DNA from: Nostoc sp. LPT | GTDB taxonomy: Bacteria > Cyanobacteriota > Cyanobacteriia > Cyanobacteriales > Nostocaceae | Assembly: GCF_017115165.1 (NCBI RefSeq) | Contig: NZ_JABXKF010000054.1 | Location: 1-50,268, forward strand | Direction: 5' to 3' | Length of the DNA stretch: 50,268 nucleotides | Part shown: piece by piece, positions 25,001-32,472 of the stretch | How positions within the stretch are numbered: position 1 is the first letter of the stretch | Layout: the number at the start of each line of letters is the position of its first letter | Made by a program: the position numbers and the translations under genes | Notes under the pieces: generated by a model | Told to the model about the DNA's origin: nothing | Database searches by the model: none | Seen by the model: only the letters and a program-made list of their open reading frames with translations

Positions 25001-27127
25001 GCAGTCCGCCAAACTCTACGAGCTGAACGCAGTGAAACCAACTTGAAAATTAGTGGAATCACTGCTACTAGCGAAGCTTTGTTTACCTCTAATAAAGAAT
25101 TTGATGCCCTATTAGAAAGTTTGCGGGCTTGGAGAAAACTTAAACAAGCAGATGGAGTTCAGCCAGATACCCGAATGCGGGTGATAACAGCCTTACAACA
25201 AGCAGTTTACGGGGTAACTGAGGTTAATCGCCTGGAAGGGCATACTGATGTTGTTTGGGGAGTAGCTTTCAGCCCAGATGGTCAGTTGCTAGCATCAGGC
25301 AGTAAAGATAAAACAGTGAAACTTTGGCGTCCTGACGGTACCTTACTCCAAACCATCAAAGGTCACACTAATGCTGTTAGTTGTGTAAGTTTCAGCCCTG
25401 ATGGTCAAACCCTAGCGTCGGCCAGCCTCGATAAAACAGTACAGATTTGGCACAAAAACCCAGTTACAGGTGAATTTGACCTCAAGCCATATAAAACCCT
25501 GAAAGGACATGAAGATGGGGTTTATAGCGTTAATTTTAGTCCTGATGGCGAATTGTTAGCTACTGGTAGTGAGGATAAAACCGTAAAACTCTGGCGCAAA
25601 GACGGTAGCTTAGTAAAAATCCTGAGAGGACATCAAGGGTCAGTTAACTGGGTAAACTTCAGTCCTGATGGTCAATTCATTGCTTCGGCTAGCGACGATA
25701 AGACAGTGAAAATCTGGCAACGGGACGGTACTCTGATTACAACTTTGCAGGGACATCAAAAGCCTGTGAATATAGCTGTTTTCAGCCCTGACGGTAAATT
25801 CTTGGCATCAGCAGGTCGAGATAAGACAGTGAAACTTTGGCGGCGGGAAAGTAACAATACTAAAGACGGTTTTGATTTTCGTCTTTATAAAAATTTACAG
25901 CAGCATAAAAAGACAGTGTGGAGTTTGAGCTTTAGTTCCGATAGTCAAAAATTAGCTTCCGCAAGTCAAGACAATACTATAAACCTCTGGAGTATCACTG
26001 GAACTTTACTCAAAACTTTCAAAGGACACAGCGCTGCTGTTGTTGGCATCGCTTTCAGTGCAAATAATAAATCGCTAGCATCAGGAAGTTTCGACAAAAG
26101 TATAAAACTATGGAGTTTAGATGCTCCAAGACCGTCTATTCTTCAAGGGCATCAGAAGCGAGTTTTAAGCGTTACTTGGAGTCCCAACGGTCAGATGCTA
26201 GCTTCTGGTAGTAGCGATCGCACTGTAAAACTTTGGCAACGATACATCAGTAGTGGCGAGGTCAAAACCCGACTTTACAAAACTTTCGTGGGGCATACAA
26301 ATGAAGTTACTAGTATCAGTTTTGACCCAAAAGGTGAAATGCTAGCTTCAGGAAGTTATGACAAAACTGTGAAACTTTGGCGGCTTGACGGTACTTTAAT
26401 CACGACTCTCTACGGACATAGCGATAGTGTAATGAGCGTCAATTTTAGCCCTGATGGTCAGTTTTTGGCATCAGCTAGCAAAGATAAAACAGTGAAACTT
26501 TGGAATCGTCAGGGCAAGTTGCTCAAGACCTTAGTGGGGCATCAGGGTTGGGTAAATAGCGTCAATTTCAGCCATGATAGTCAGATTTTAGCCTCTGCCA
26601 GTGATGATCAAACTATTAAACTTTGGCAACGGGATGGTACTTTGCTCAAAACTTTCTCGCCCCACGACAGTTGGGTGATGGGTGTTAACTTTAGTCCCAC
26701 TGACGATTTATTGGCTTCTGCTAGCTGGGATAACACCGTGAAACTGTGGCGACGAGATGGGACGTTGTTAAAAACGTTATTAAAGGGGTACAGTGATAGC
26801 GTTAATGCCGTGACTTTCAGCCCCAATGGTGAATTACTCGCCGCCGCCAGTTGGGATAGTACAGTGAAACTCTGGAGCCGTGATGGCAAATTAATTAAAA
26901 GTCTTAATGGACATCGCGCTGGGGTATTAAGTGTCAGTTTTAGCCCAGATGGTCAAACACTAGCATCAGCCAGTGCTGACGGGGAGATAATTCTGTGGAA
27001 TTTAAATCTTGATGATCTGCTTGTTCGTGGTTGCGATTGGGTGGGCGATTATCTCAAGCACAACCGCAATCTTGAGGAGCGCGATCGCCTTCTTTGTGAT
27101 GGCATAACCCGTACAAACCCTTTTTAA
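22079..27127 (+). CDS. Partner protein B: P-loop-less domain, TPRs, STAND NTPase, membrane helix, 14 WD40 repeats
   Basis: 1682 residues from ATG 22079 (1703 from 22016; the extra 21 are repeat-encoded). Residues 1-190 match the N-terminal domain of partner A in layout (FALILVRCNYGRLREQM, AVMIFGIESTTDL, FPVVLWLQDDVASLL, APDFKSW) and lack a P-loop. A TPR-like helical region covers about 230-520. A STAND NTPase follows with Walker A GPSGVGKSS at 568 and Walker B IILDQFEEF near 654. A predicted membrane helix lies at about 949-966 (VAGAILAIMGGTIAVLWW). Then 14 WD40 repeats run from about 1054 to 1640, enough for two seven-bladed propellers. No separate toxic effector domain is recognised. Likely a membrane-bound receptor acting with the ATPase. 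Confidence 0.9.
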   Translation: MTNDKQLRVYSKENQHTLQRLIRAIALSEGQFALILVRCNYGRLREQMLENIRSNTKEINIREIVLNPSTTSLHSTIISDLSLDNPAVLTDSLPSAVMIFGIESTTDLENLLTGVNQARDIYAATFPFPVVLWLQDDVASLLSRLAPDFKSWAATTIKFEMAKADLIALISQEEESLFDKVLEAGAETFLSNAFLDLDPKSQHRHEIESARNDLLRLYGLKLTPGLEASLEFVLGRDKYANDQINGALANYQRSLALWQQEARRVAEWENNSSLPLLCPQPMPPSYLLKQAIVLFHLGLCYHRMADLYQNTSSYCEHALSWFKQCLELLEEVQREDLVAKFILPACEMLQRLQAWDDLKELAQKSLHLHKTYGTPAQVAQNYGFLANVAASESNWVLAHELANTALSISEEVTQVSLRDALQRRRQESWYLLLLARTQRHLGECEEAINNLEWARVVCELQHQPLLYLEILEELRSLYFFECHNYTEAFKLKQEKIKIEHQYGFRAFIGASQLQPQRPRINPVLEPHKIPFIPEEIAQEISASGRQQDVNRFIERIARADYKLTVIYGPSGVGKSSILKAGLVPALKGKVIGERIPIPIVLSVYTDWITILSSSINQALAYTGISVNIDSTPTIILERIRLACERNYTIVIILDQFEEFFFVSNPPTQRIEFYKFFSECLNIFYVKIILSLREDYLHHLLEFERLSQKNSTGLYDLGVINKNILDKDIRYYLGKFSSRDAKAIIHSLTQRSHYELSEELINRLVQDLTGELDEVHPIELQIVGAQLQIENITTLAEYKLCGGSAKLVERWLGEVIKDCGQENEELSWKLLFELTDEKGTRPLKTKADLAAALVNNYDIDTISSFDQVGELILEILVGSGLVLRVREELGDRYQLVHDYLVEPIRQKNNYGMLAELEKIKLEKTRAEAAQQVSQKQLNLVLQRRLREARVAGAILAIMGGTIAVLWWQADLQKRAAVRQTLRAERSETNLKISGITATSEALFTSNKEFDALLESLRAWRKLKQADGVQPDTRMRVITALQQAVYGVTEVNRLEGHTDVVWGVAFSPDGQLLASGSKDKTVKLWRPDGTLLQTIKGHTNAVSCVSFSPDGQTLASASLDKTVQIWHKNPVTGEFDLKPYKTLKGHEDGVYSVNFSPDGELLATGSEDKTVKLWRKDGSLVKILRGHQGSVNWVNFSPDGQFIASASDDKTVKIWQRDGTLITTLQGHQKPVNIAVFSPDGKFLASAGRDKTVKLWRRESNNTKDGFDFRLYKNLQQHKKTVWSLSFSSDSQKLASASQDNTINLWSITGTLLKTFKGHSAAVVGIAFSANNKSLASGSFDKSIKLWSLDAPRPSILQGHQKRVLSVTWSPNGQMLASGSSDRTVKLWQRYISSGEVKTRLYKTFVGHTNEVTSISFDPKGEMLASGSYDKTVKLWRLDGTLITTLYGHSDSVMSVNFSPDGQFLASASKDKTVKLWNRQGKLLKTLVGHQGWVNSVNFSHDSQILASASDDQTIKLWQRDGTLLKTFSPHDSWVMGVNFSPTDDLLASASWDNTVKLWRRDGTLLKTLLKGYSDSVNAVTFSPNGELLAAASWDSTVKLWSRDGKLIKSLNGHRAGVLSVSFSPDGQTLASASADGEIILWNLNLDDLLVRGCDWVGDYLKHNRNLEERDRLLCDGITRTNPF

Positions 27128-27152
27128 TTACGAATTACGAATTAGGTTAGAA

Positions 27153-27194
27153 GCCTCAATGAGCAACCGCCCTTGGTTTAGCGGTTGATGAGGC
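27153..27194. terminator. Hairpin after the STAND-WD40 gene
   Basis: Nested arms GCCTCA/TGAGGC (27153-27158 with 27189-27194) and CAACCGC/GCGGTTG (27164-27170 with 27181-27187). No T tract follows on the plus strand, so termination is only possible. It lies between convergent genes, preceded by a short ATTACGA tandem repeat. Confidence 0.4.
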
Positions 27195-27238
27195 GATCGA
27201 AGTTATTAATTCAGAGCTAGAAATAAATTTCGAGCTAA

Positions 27239-27586
27239 TCAGCTGCATGAGCGATCGCTCTCCAAAACTTCATGGCTATTTTCTTCGGGAGCCTCTTGTG
27301 GCAAATTCGCTAAAAAGGCTTGTAGCCTCATGCGCTCAATATAAGGCCAGCCTCCCTCAGACTCAATATCTTTCAGCAGTGAGTAAAGTTGGCGGCGGTT
27401 AACAGGCAAACTCTCTTGAAAAACCCCATCCCGGATCTCTCGGTGTAACTGCTCTAATTGTCGCAGCAAAGCCAAAAGAGCTACAGTATCGCCTTCACAA
27501 GCTGTAGTAGCATCATACACTACAGTTGCGATCGCTTGCAGTTTACTAGACAACTTCTCTAATTCAATATTTTTGCGATCGTTCAT
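27239..27586 (-). CDS. Conserved hypothetical cyanobacterial protein
   Basis: 115 residues, largely helical, starting MNDRKNIELEKLSSKLQAIA. The middle (LLALLRQLEQLHREIRDGVF, LPVNRRQLYSLLKDIESEGG) has heptad-like leucines and reads as a small helical domain; the tail is acidic. I recognise the type as a short cyanobacterial protein of unknown function but no named family. AGGGTGGG precedes the ATG at 27586 closely. It is convergent with the STAND gene and divergent from psbO, 785 bases away. Confidence 0.7.
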   Translation of the reverse strand: MNDRKNIELEKLSSKLQAIATVVYDATTACEGDTVALLALLRQLEQLHREIRDGVFQESLPVNRRQLYSLLKDIESEGGWPYIERMRLQAFLANLPQEAPEENSHEVLESDRSCS

Positions 27587-28371
27587 CCCACCCTTTCCCT
27601 ATAAATGAGGTCAACTCAAATTTACCGGAGATTTTTAATTTTCCCTAGTTTGTCAGTTGTCTCCCTGTTACTGCATTTCGTCATTTGCCCTAGTTAGGGG
27701 TGAATATAACTAGATTTGTATCTTTATCAAAAGCAATTGCGATCGCTCCAAAAAGAGCGTAGTAACCTTTAGCATAGGCTCTACAGAAGCTAGATCCGAT
27801 CATAAGGAGACTTTCTTGGATTTTGATAACTTTGATTTTGAGTTAAAAAAAATCGTATGATCTGGCTGATTTACCCATCCAACAATGGGTTGTATGTAGT
27901 AGCGTCACATACATGATACAAAAAGACTTGGGCGACGCCGCTTTTGCCATCAGCAAAAGCAAGTGCGAAGCAGACACCCCTGTTCGCACTCTTCGAGGCA
28001 AGCATTTATGCTGCTCTGTGTGAGGCTTACTCATCCACTTGCCCAACTTTAACAAATGCCACCAACAGTAAAACTGCTGGTTTTTTGCTCCCCTAGTGAC
28101 ATACATCCAAAATGGATGCAGTGTGTTACTTAGTCTGGGGTTTACACCCCAAGCTCAAGAGAGCGACACGTTTAACTACGTTTAGCAACAGAAAAGTTTG
28201 AGCAACGGCTGACAACCTAGACACCCGAACACTTGCTTCAACTCTCTCAATCAGAGCAAAGCCGTGTCCGACCAAAAGTAGTTTCTCGCAGAGTAGCGGC
28301 TTCTCGTCAGAGATCAAAGCTTCGATGCAGTTTTACAACTTAGATATTAATTTTTGAGATTGAGGTTGACC
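27587..28371. other. 785-bp spacer upstream of psbO
   Basis: Contains the promoter region of psbO and a stretch (27840-28320) with paired motifs such as TGTATGT...ACATACA and an inverted CCATCC/GGATG, which may be a decayed dispersed element. Two minus frames (27843-28106 and 28126-28317) have no start or family support. No RNA gene is recognised. Confidence 0.5.
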
Positions 28372-29205
28372 ATGAGGTATCGCGCTTTAATTGTTGCATT
28401 CTTGGCTTTGTGCCTGGGGCTAATAACTGCTTGTAGTGATGCTCCTGCTACTAGTAGTAGAGATGTACTCACTTACGATCAAATTCGCGGGACTGGCTTG
28501 GCTAACAAATGCCCCCAACTAACAGAAACACGCCGTGGCTCCATTCCCATTGATTCTAGCCAGTCCTATGCCATCAAAGAACTTTGCTTGGAACCAACTA
28601 GCTTCTTCATCAAAGAAGAACCTGCTAATAAACGCCAAGAAGCAGAATTTGTTGCTGGCAAATTGTTGACCAGATACACTTCCACCATTGACCAGGTGCA
28701 AGGTAATCTAAAAATCAACTCAGATAATAGCCTGACCTTTGTGGAAACTGATGGTCTTGACTTCCAAGCCATCACTGTGCAACTTCCTGGTGGTGAGCGA
28801 GTACCTTTCCTCTTCACTATCAAAAACTTGGTTGCTCAAACCCAACCCAGTTTGACCAGTATTAACACCTCTACGGACTTTGAGGGCACTTTCAAAGTTC
28901 CTTCCTATCGTGGTGCTGCCTTCCTAGATCCCAAAGGTCGTGGTGTCGTCAGTGGCTACGATAATGCCGTGGCTCTCCCCGCCCAAGCAGATGATGAAGA
29001 ACTTACCCGCACTAACGTCAAGCGTGCTGAAAATCTTAATGGCAAGATTTCTTTACAAATCGCTAAAATAGATGGCTCTAGTGGTGAAATTGCTGGTACT
29101 TTCGAGAGCGAACAGCCATCTGATACAGATTTAGGTGCTGGCGAACCTAAAGAAGTCAAGATTCGCGGTCTATTTTATGGACGGGTTGAACCGACTCGTG
29201 GCTAA
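28372..29205 (+). CDS. psbO: Photosystem II manganese-stabilising protein PsbO
   Basis: The extrinsic lumenal 33-kDa protein that stabilises the oxygen-evolving Mn cluster. 277 residues from ATG 28372 (a TTG at 28354 is also open, but GAGG sits just before 28372). The N-terminal signal ends LCLGLITAC-S, which has the form of a lipobox. The mature part has DVLTYDQIRGTGLANKCPQL, the second conserved Cys in KELCLEP, VKEEP-type FIKEEPANKRQEAEF, TDFEGTFKVPSYRGAAFLDP and the ending IRGLFYGRVEP, all characteristic of PsbO. It has its own strong terminator. Confidence 0.97.
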   Translation: MRYRALIVAFLALCLGLITACSDAPATSSRDVLTYDQIRGTGLANKCPQLTETRRGSIPIDSSQSYAIKELCLEPTSFFIKEEPANKRQEAEFVAGKLLTRYTSTIDQVQGNLKINSDNSLTFVETDGLDFQAITVQLPGGERVPFLFTIKNLVAQTQPSLTSINTSTDFEGTFKVPSYRGAAFLDPKGRGVVSGYDNAVALPAQADDEELTRTNVKRAENLNGKISLQIAKIDGSSGEIAGTFESEQPSDTDLGAGEPKEVKIRGLFYGRVEPTRG

Positions 29206-29279
29206 ATCCTCGAAAGTAAGAAAACTGACTGGCACTCAGAACGATAATTCTGTAAGTATCAGACTTGATCGCAAAAGTT

Positions 29280-29324
29280 AATCTATCTACCCTCTTCAAA
29301 AAAGAGGGTAGATAGATTTTTTAC
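29280..29324 (+). terminator. Intrinsic terminator of psbO
   Basis: A perfect 17-bp stem (29280-29296 with 29302-29318, core CTACCCTCTT) with a 5-base loop is followed by a run of T. It lies 75 bases after the psbO stop. Confidence 0.88.
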
Positions 29325-29458
29325 AAAAATCGGGAAAAGTTAAATCTGAGCAAAATAGCCCTGGCAATTGGAAAAATTTTTATCCCTCAGTCTTATGGGT
29401 CGCTTGATTCACCCCTTTAACCTTTTCCCTTTTATTAAAACACTATAGACTTAAATAC

Positions 29459-29485
29459 AAAAAAGGGTGAGATGCCCTTTTTTTT
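29459..29485. terminator. Second A/T-flanked hairpin downstream of psbO
   Basis: An A-run plus GGG (29459-29467) pairs with CCC plus a T-run (29475-29485) around a 7-base loop. It can act on both strands and could back up the psbO terminator. Confidence 0.5.
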
Positions 29486-29956
29486 GGCATTGCGTAAATA
29501 TACATAAGATTTTTTTAAATTATTAGTAATTTTTAATTATTGGATAAATTTTCGTTGAAAGAGTACGTAATTTCACTGTAAATCTAACTTTTGCTTATCA
29601 AACAAAAGCTCAACTACTGTTGTTTTGTTTCTCTAAATTAACTTCATCATTAATTAGTTCAAGTTAAGTACAATCTCGGTTTGATATTTAGTGATTAATT
29701 TTATATTTTATTCCTATGTGGTTCTAAAAAAGCTACAGACCATACCAAAGATAAATAACTAACTAAATAGCGATTTGCCCATTTAAATTTTGCTCGATTG
29801 TCAAGTAACCTATGGAGTTTTGATAGAAAATATTTATTATCTACCATAGCAAATGCTTAGGAAATATAGCGCAATATTTCCTTTAATATCTTGCGATCGC
29901 AGCTGAATTTAAAAAGCGAATAATTGATTCTTTATTTGCTCAATAAACCCGGTGCT
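29486..29956. other. 471-bp AT-rich spacer upstream of the sigma factor gene
   Basis: Very AT-rich with no open frame of note. A HIP1 octamer occurs at about 29894. Presumably holds the sigF promoter, but no specific box can be assigned. Confidence 0.5.
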
Positions 29957-30733
29957 ATGCCTACCACAGTCACCAATGAACTAAAGCACGAAATTTGGCA
30001 GTTGTTGCGAGAATATCAGCAATCTCCGTCAGAAAATATCCGCAATCAACTGGTAAAACTCAATTTTGGACTTGTGAGAAAAGAAGCTCACTATTGGACA
30101 AATCAATGTCATGAAACCTACGATGATTTGCTCCAGGTTGGATGTTTGGGTTTAATCAGAGCTATTGAAAGATTTGAAATTTCCAAGGGACATGCCTTCA
30201 GTTCCTACGCTCTTCCCTATATTCGGGGTGAAATTCAACACTATCTCCGAGATAAAGGTGTCACCGTGCGAATTCCTCGGAGATGGTTAGCGCTCCAACA
30301 GCAAGCAATAGGAGTATCACGTTCTTGGCGTGAAAAACACAATCGTCAACCAACCGACTCGGAATTAGCAGCTGCACTGGAAATTTCTCCAAATGAATGG
30401 CAAGAAATTAAATTAGCATGGGTCAATCGCGCTCCTTTGAGTCTTGATGTGCCAATTCAAGATGGAGAAGAAGGTTCTACCTGCTTGGGAGAATTGGTTC
30501 CAGATCCTCACTATCGCAGCTTTCAACTGGCACAAGAAGATCAACTTCGCTTACAACAAGCATTGGTTCAGCTAGAAAAACGCACCCGCGATGTGTTGGA
30601 ATGTGTGTTTTTGCAAGATTTGACCCAAAAACAAGTTGCAGAACATCTGGGCATCAGTGTAGTCACGGTTTCCCGTAGAGTCAAGAAAGGACTGGATTTG
30701 ATGAAAGAGCTTATGGGTGTGGCAGAAGATTGA
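29957..30733 (+). CDS. sigF: RNA polymerase sigma factor, group 3 (SigF type)
   Basis: 258 residues from ATG 29957; a TTG at 29924 is open, but the family starts near MPTTVTNELKHEIWQLLREY. Region 2 reads DDLLQVGCLGLIRAIERFEISKGHAFSSYA and then IRGEIQHYLRDK; region 3 has TDSELAAALEISPNEWQEI; region 4 has a helix-turn-helix TQKQVAEHLGISVVTVSRRV. The set is that of the sporulation/flagella-like SigF group. In cyanobacteria SigF controls type IV pilus genes and motility. The neighbour downstream encodes a PilP-like lipoprotein, which fits that role. Confidence 0.9.
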   Translation: MPTTVTNELKHEIWQLLREYQQSPSENIRNQLVKLNFGLVRKEAHYWTNQCHETYDDLLQVGCLGLIRAIERFEISKGHAFSSYALPYIRGEIQHYLRDKGVTVRIPRRWLALQQQAIGVSRSWREKHNRQPTDSELAAALEISPNEWQEIKLAWVNRAPLSLDVPIQDGEEGSTCLGELVPDPHYRSFQLAQEDQLRLQQALVQLEKRTRDVLECVFLQDLTQKQVAEHLGISVVTVSRRVKKGLDLMKELMGVAED

Positions 30734-30899
30734 CTGCAAACAAACACAAAACCGCAGTTATACTGCGTGGGCAGTGCTAAAAATCACCCTTGAAATTTAA
30801 AAAATTAGGTTATAAAGGGAACATACTTTGCCTTTGATCCAAATTTTAGGCATGTTGATTTCCAATTTTCAATTTTCCAATGGCTTTTGAGAAAGGCTC

Positions 30900-31832
30900 A
30901 TGGGCATAACTTCAAAAATTACAATTGCAGCTATTCTAACTTTGGCGATCGCCGGATGTGCTTCTGAAGATACACAACAAGCCATCAATCCTGTGCCAAT
31001 TCCCAAAATAGCAAAAAAGTCGCCACCAGCGGCTCAATCCTTTAAGAATCCAGTGATACCAGCCAAACAGGTTTCACAAGTTAATCTTGCATCTGTTAAC
31101 TTGATTCAATCGACTAATGCTACAGAGCGGGCACGAGAACTTGTGATATCAAAAGATCGAAGCGATCCTTTTACACAACTTTTCGGGCAGACGGTTCTCG
31201 GAATGCCTAAAACATTTGGAAGACCTGTTCCCGTGTTGCCTAAGCTACCTACTGCATCACTAGCAGGACGAAAACTTCCAACACGCAGCATAGCTTTAAA
31301 CAGACCTGTTACCGTATCGCCGAAGCTACCTACTGCATCACTAGCAGGACGAAAACTTCCAACACGTAGCATAGCTTTAAATCCAAAGAAAAATAACGTT
31401 TCTTCTATACCAAAAAAAGTCAATCCTACCTTGACTTCAGTGTTGCCTAAAGTTTTGCCTCAAGTTGTCCCCAACCCCACTTTAGTCTCTGTATTGCCAC
31501 CGCCAGCACAGCCTGAATTGGCAAGGGCAGTAGTTGTGACTGGTGTAGTTCTAATTAGTAAGGAACCACAGGCAATTATCAAAGTACCCGATGAACCAAC
31601 AAGTCGCTATGTACAGGCGGGACAGCGATTAGCAAATGGCGTACTGATTAAACGTATTGAAATGAATCAGGGCTACAACCCCATCGTGATTTTGGAACAA
31701 TATGGTATTGAAGTTGCCAAAATGGTAGGGGAAGGGGCTGTCAAATCAACGTCGTCAGCTACATCTGCTACGGGCAATGCTATCTCAGTGACAACGCCCC
31801 CCCAAAATACCTTTAATGTGGGAGCTTCATAA
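30900..31832 (+). CDS. Lipoprotein with Pro-rich linker and PilP-like C-terminal domain
   Basis: 310 residues. The signal peptide ends in a lipobox, LAIAGC with Cys20 as the lipidation residue. Residues about 30-210 are a low-complexity Pro/Lys/Leu linker that includes an exact 27-residue tandem duplication (next entry). The C-terminal domain (VVVTGVVLISKEPQAIIKVP, RYVQAGQRLANGVLIKRIEM, NPIVILEQYGIEVAK) has the short-strand pattern of PilP-type proteins that link secretin and inner-membrane parts of type IV pili. GAGAAAGG precedes the ATG. It is two bases from the next gene, so they form an operon. The assignment to pili is inference. Confidence 0.75.
   Translation: MGITSKITIAAILTLAIAGCASEDTQQAINPVPIPKIAKKSPPAAQSFKNPVIPAKQVSQVNLASVNLIQSTNATERARELVISKDRSDPFTQLFGQTVLGMPKTFGRPVPVLPKLPTASLAGRKLPTRSIALNRPVTVSPKLPTASLAGRKLPTRSIALNPKKNNVSSIPKKVNPTLTSVLPKVLPQVVPNPTLVSVLPPPAQPELARAVVVTGVVLISKEPQAIIKVPDEPTSRYVQAGQRLANGVLIKRIEMNQGYNPIVILEQYGIEVAKMVGEGAVKSTSSATSATGNAISVTTPPQNTFNVGAS
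31221..31382 (+). repeat. 81-bp tandem duplication inside the lipoprotein gene
   Basis: Copy one is 31221-31301 and copy two is 31302-31382, nearly identical in DNA (differences include CCC/ACC, TTG/TCG and AAG positions). Each encodes RPV-x-V-x-PKLPTASLAGRK and then LPTRSIALN. The high DNA identity suggests a recent in-frame duplication of the linker. Confidence 0.92.
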
Positions 31833-31834
31833 AG

Positions 31835-32086
31835 ATGGAGACTAAGGAAAAAGTTGAATTTGCTGGTTTGTCTTTAGCTGTTTATAGAGAAATAGCAGCT
31901 CATTTACGTCAAATCGAAGGGGTGGAAGTGGATTTAATTCCCCAGTCATCCCAACAGTTTGATTATAATCAAAGTCAAATTGCTGGCTTGAGCCTTTCGT
32001 GGACACCAAACTCTAACTTAGAAAGTTGGCAACGAGTTAACCAGATTTTGGCTTACTATCAAAATCGCTATATTAACCCTATTTGA
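31835..32086 (+). CDS. Small conserved hypothetical protein, operon with the lipoprotein
   Basis: 83 residues, METKEKVEFAGLSLAVYREI and onward, followed by EGVEVDLIPQSSQQFDY and a Trp-containing tail (WTPNSNLESWQRVNQILAYY). It appears to be a compact alpha/beta protein. It starts two bases after the lipoprotein stop, so it must be co-translated. No family is recognised; the context suggests a link to the same envelope process. Confidence 0.75.
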   Translation: METKEKVEFAGLSLAVYREIAAHLRQIEGVEVDLIPQSSQQFDYNQSQIAGLSLSWTPNSNLESWQRVNQILAYYQNRYINPI

Positions 32087-32115
32087 TTTTTTGATTTGTG
32101 AGAATTACAACCCGT

Positions 32116-32154
32116 AGAACCCCGACTTATTAAAGAAGTTGGGGTTCTTGTTGT
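32116..32154 (+). terminator. Terminator of the lipoprotein operon
   Basis: A 13-bp stem (AGAACCCCGACTT at 32116-32128 with AAGTTGGGGTTCT at 32136-32148, one G-U) with a 7-base loop, followed by TGTTGTTC. It starts 30 bases after the stop codon. Confidence 0.7.
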
Positions 32155-32472
32155 TCACGAATCATTCTGAAGTTCATTCCACAGAGCAGCGATCGCAGTA
32201 AGGATTATTTCACACAGGTTCATAAAAATACTGTCTAACGGCCTCACAACACGCAGCAAGGTGAGGATTTCAAAAAGCAACGTTATGATAATTAATGCAT
32301 TAATCGAGCTTGGGTCTAATAATAAATAAGTTGGCGCAAATAAACCTTTAGAGTACGGAGACGATTAATCGCCTCTCTACAGCAGTCAAAAACCATTGCT
32401 CTTGACTGTATATTTAAGTGCTGCGTCCAACCAAAATCAGCCGTTGTACAAATTTCCATAAGGATAATTGAA
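32155..32472. other. 318-bp spacer upstream of glyA
   Basis: Holds the presumed glyA promoter, a small CCTCAC/GTGAGG hairpin (about 32242-32266) and one copy of the GATTAATC-centred palindrome (32353-32380). No glycine riboswitch core could be recognised by eye. Confidence 0.45.
32353..32380. repeat. Dispersed GATTAATC-centred palindrome, copy 1
   Basis: GTACGGAGACGATTAATCGC followed by CTCTCTAC. It matches the element at 38511-38538 apart from a few bases, though its palindrome is imperfect (GGAGACG on one side, GCCTCTC on the other). Confidence 0.7.

Noticed and set aside
27843..28106. 87-codon minus frame upstream of psbO
   Set aside because: No recognised family and no start support; overlaps paired words typical of a non-coding element.
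28126..28317. 63-codon minus frame upstream of psbO
   Set aside because: Composition not protein-like; lies in the presumed psbO promoter and leader.
32155..32472. Glycine riboswitch upstream of glyA
   Set aside because: A small hairpin exists but no recognisable conserved core could be found by eye.
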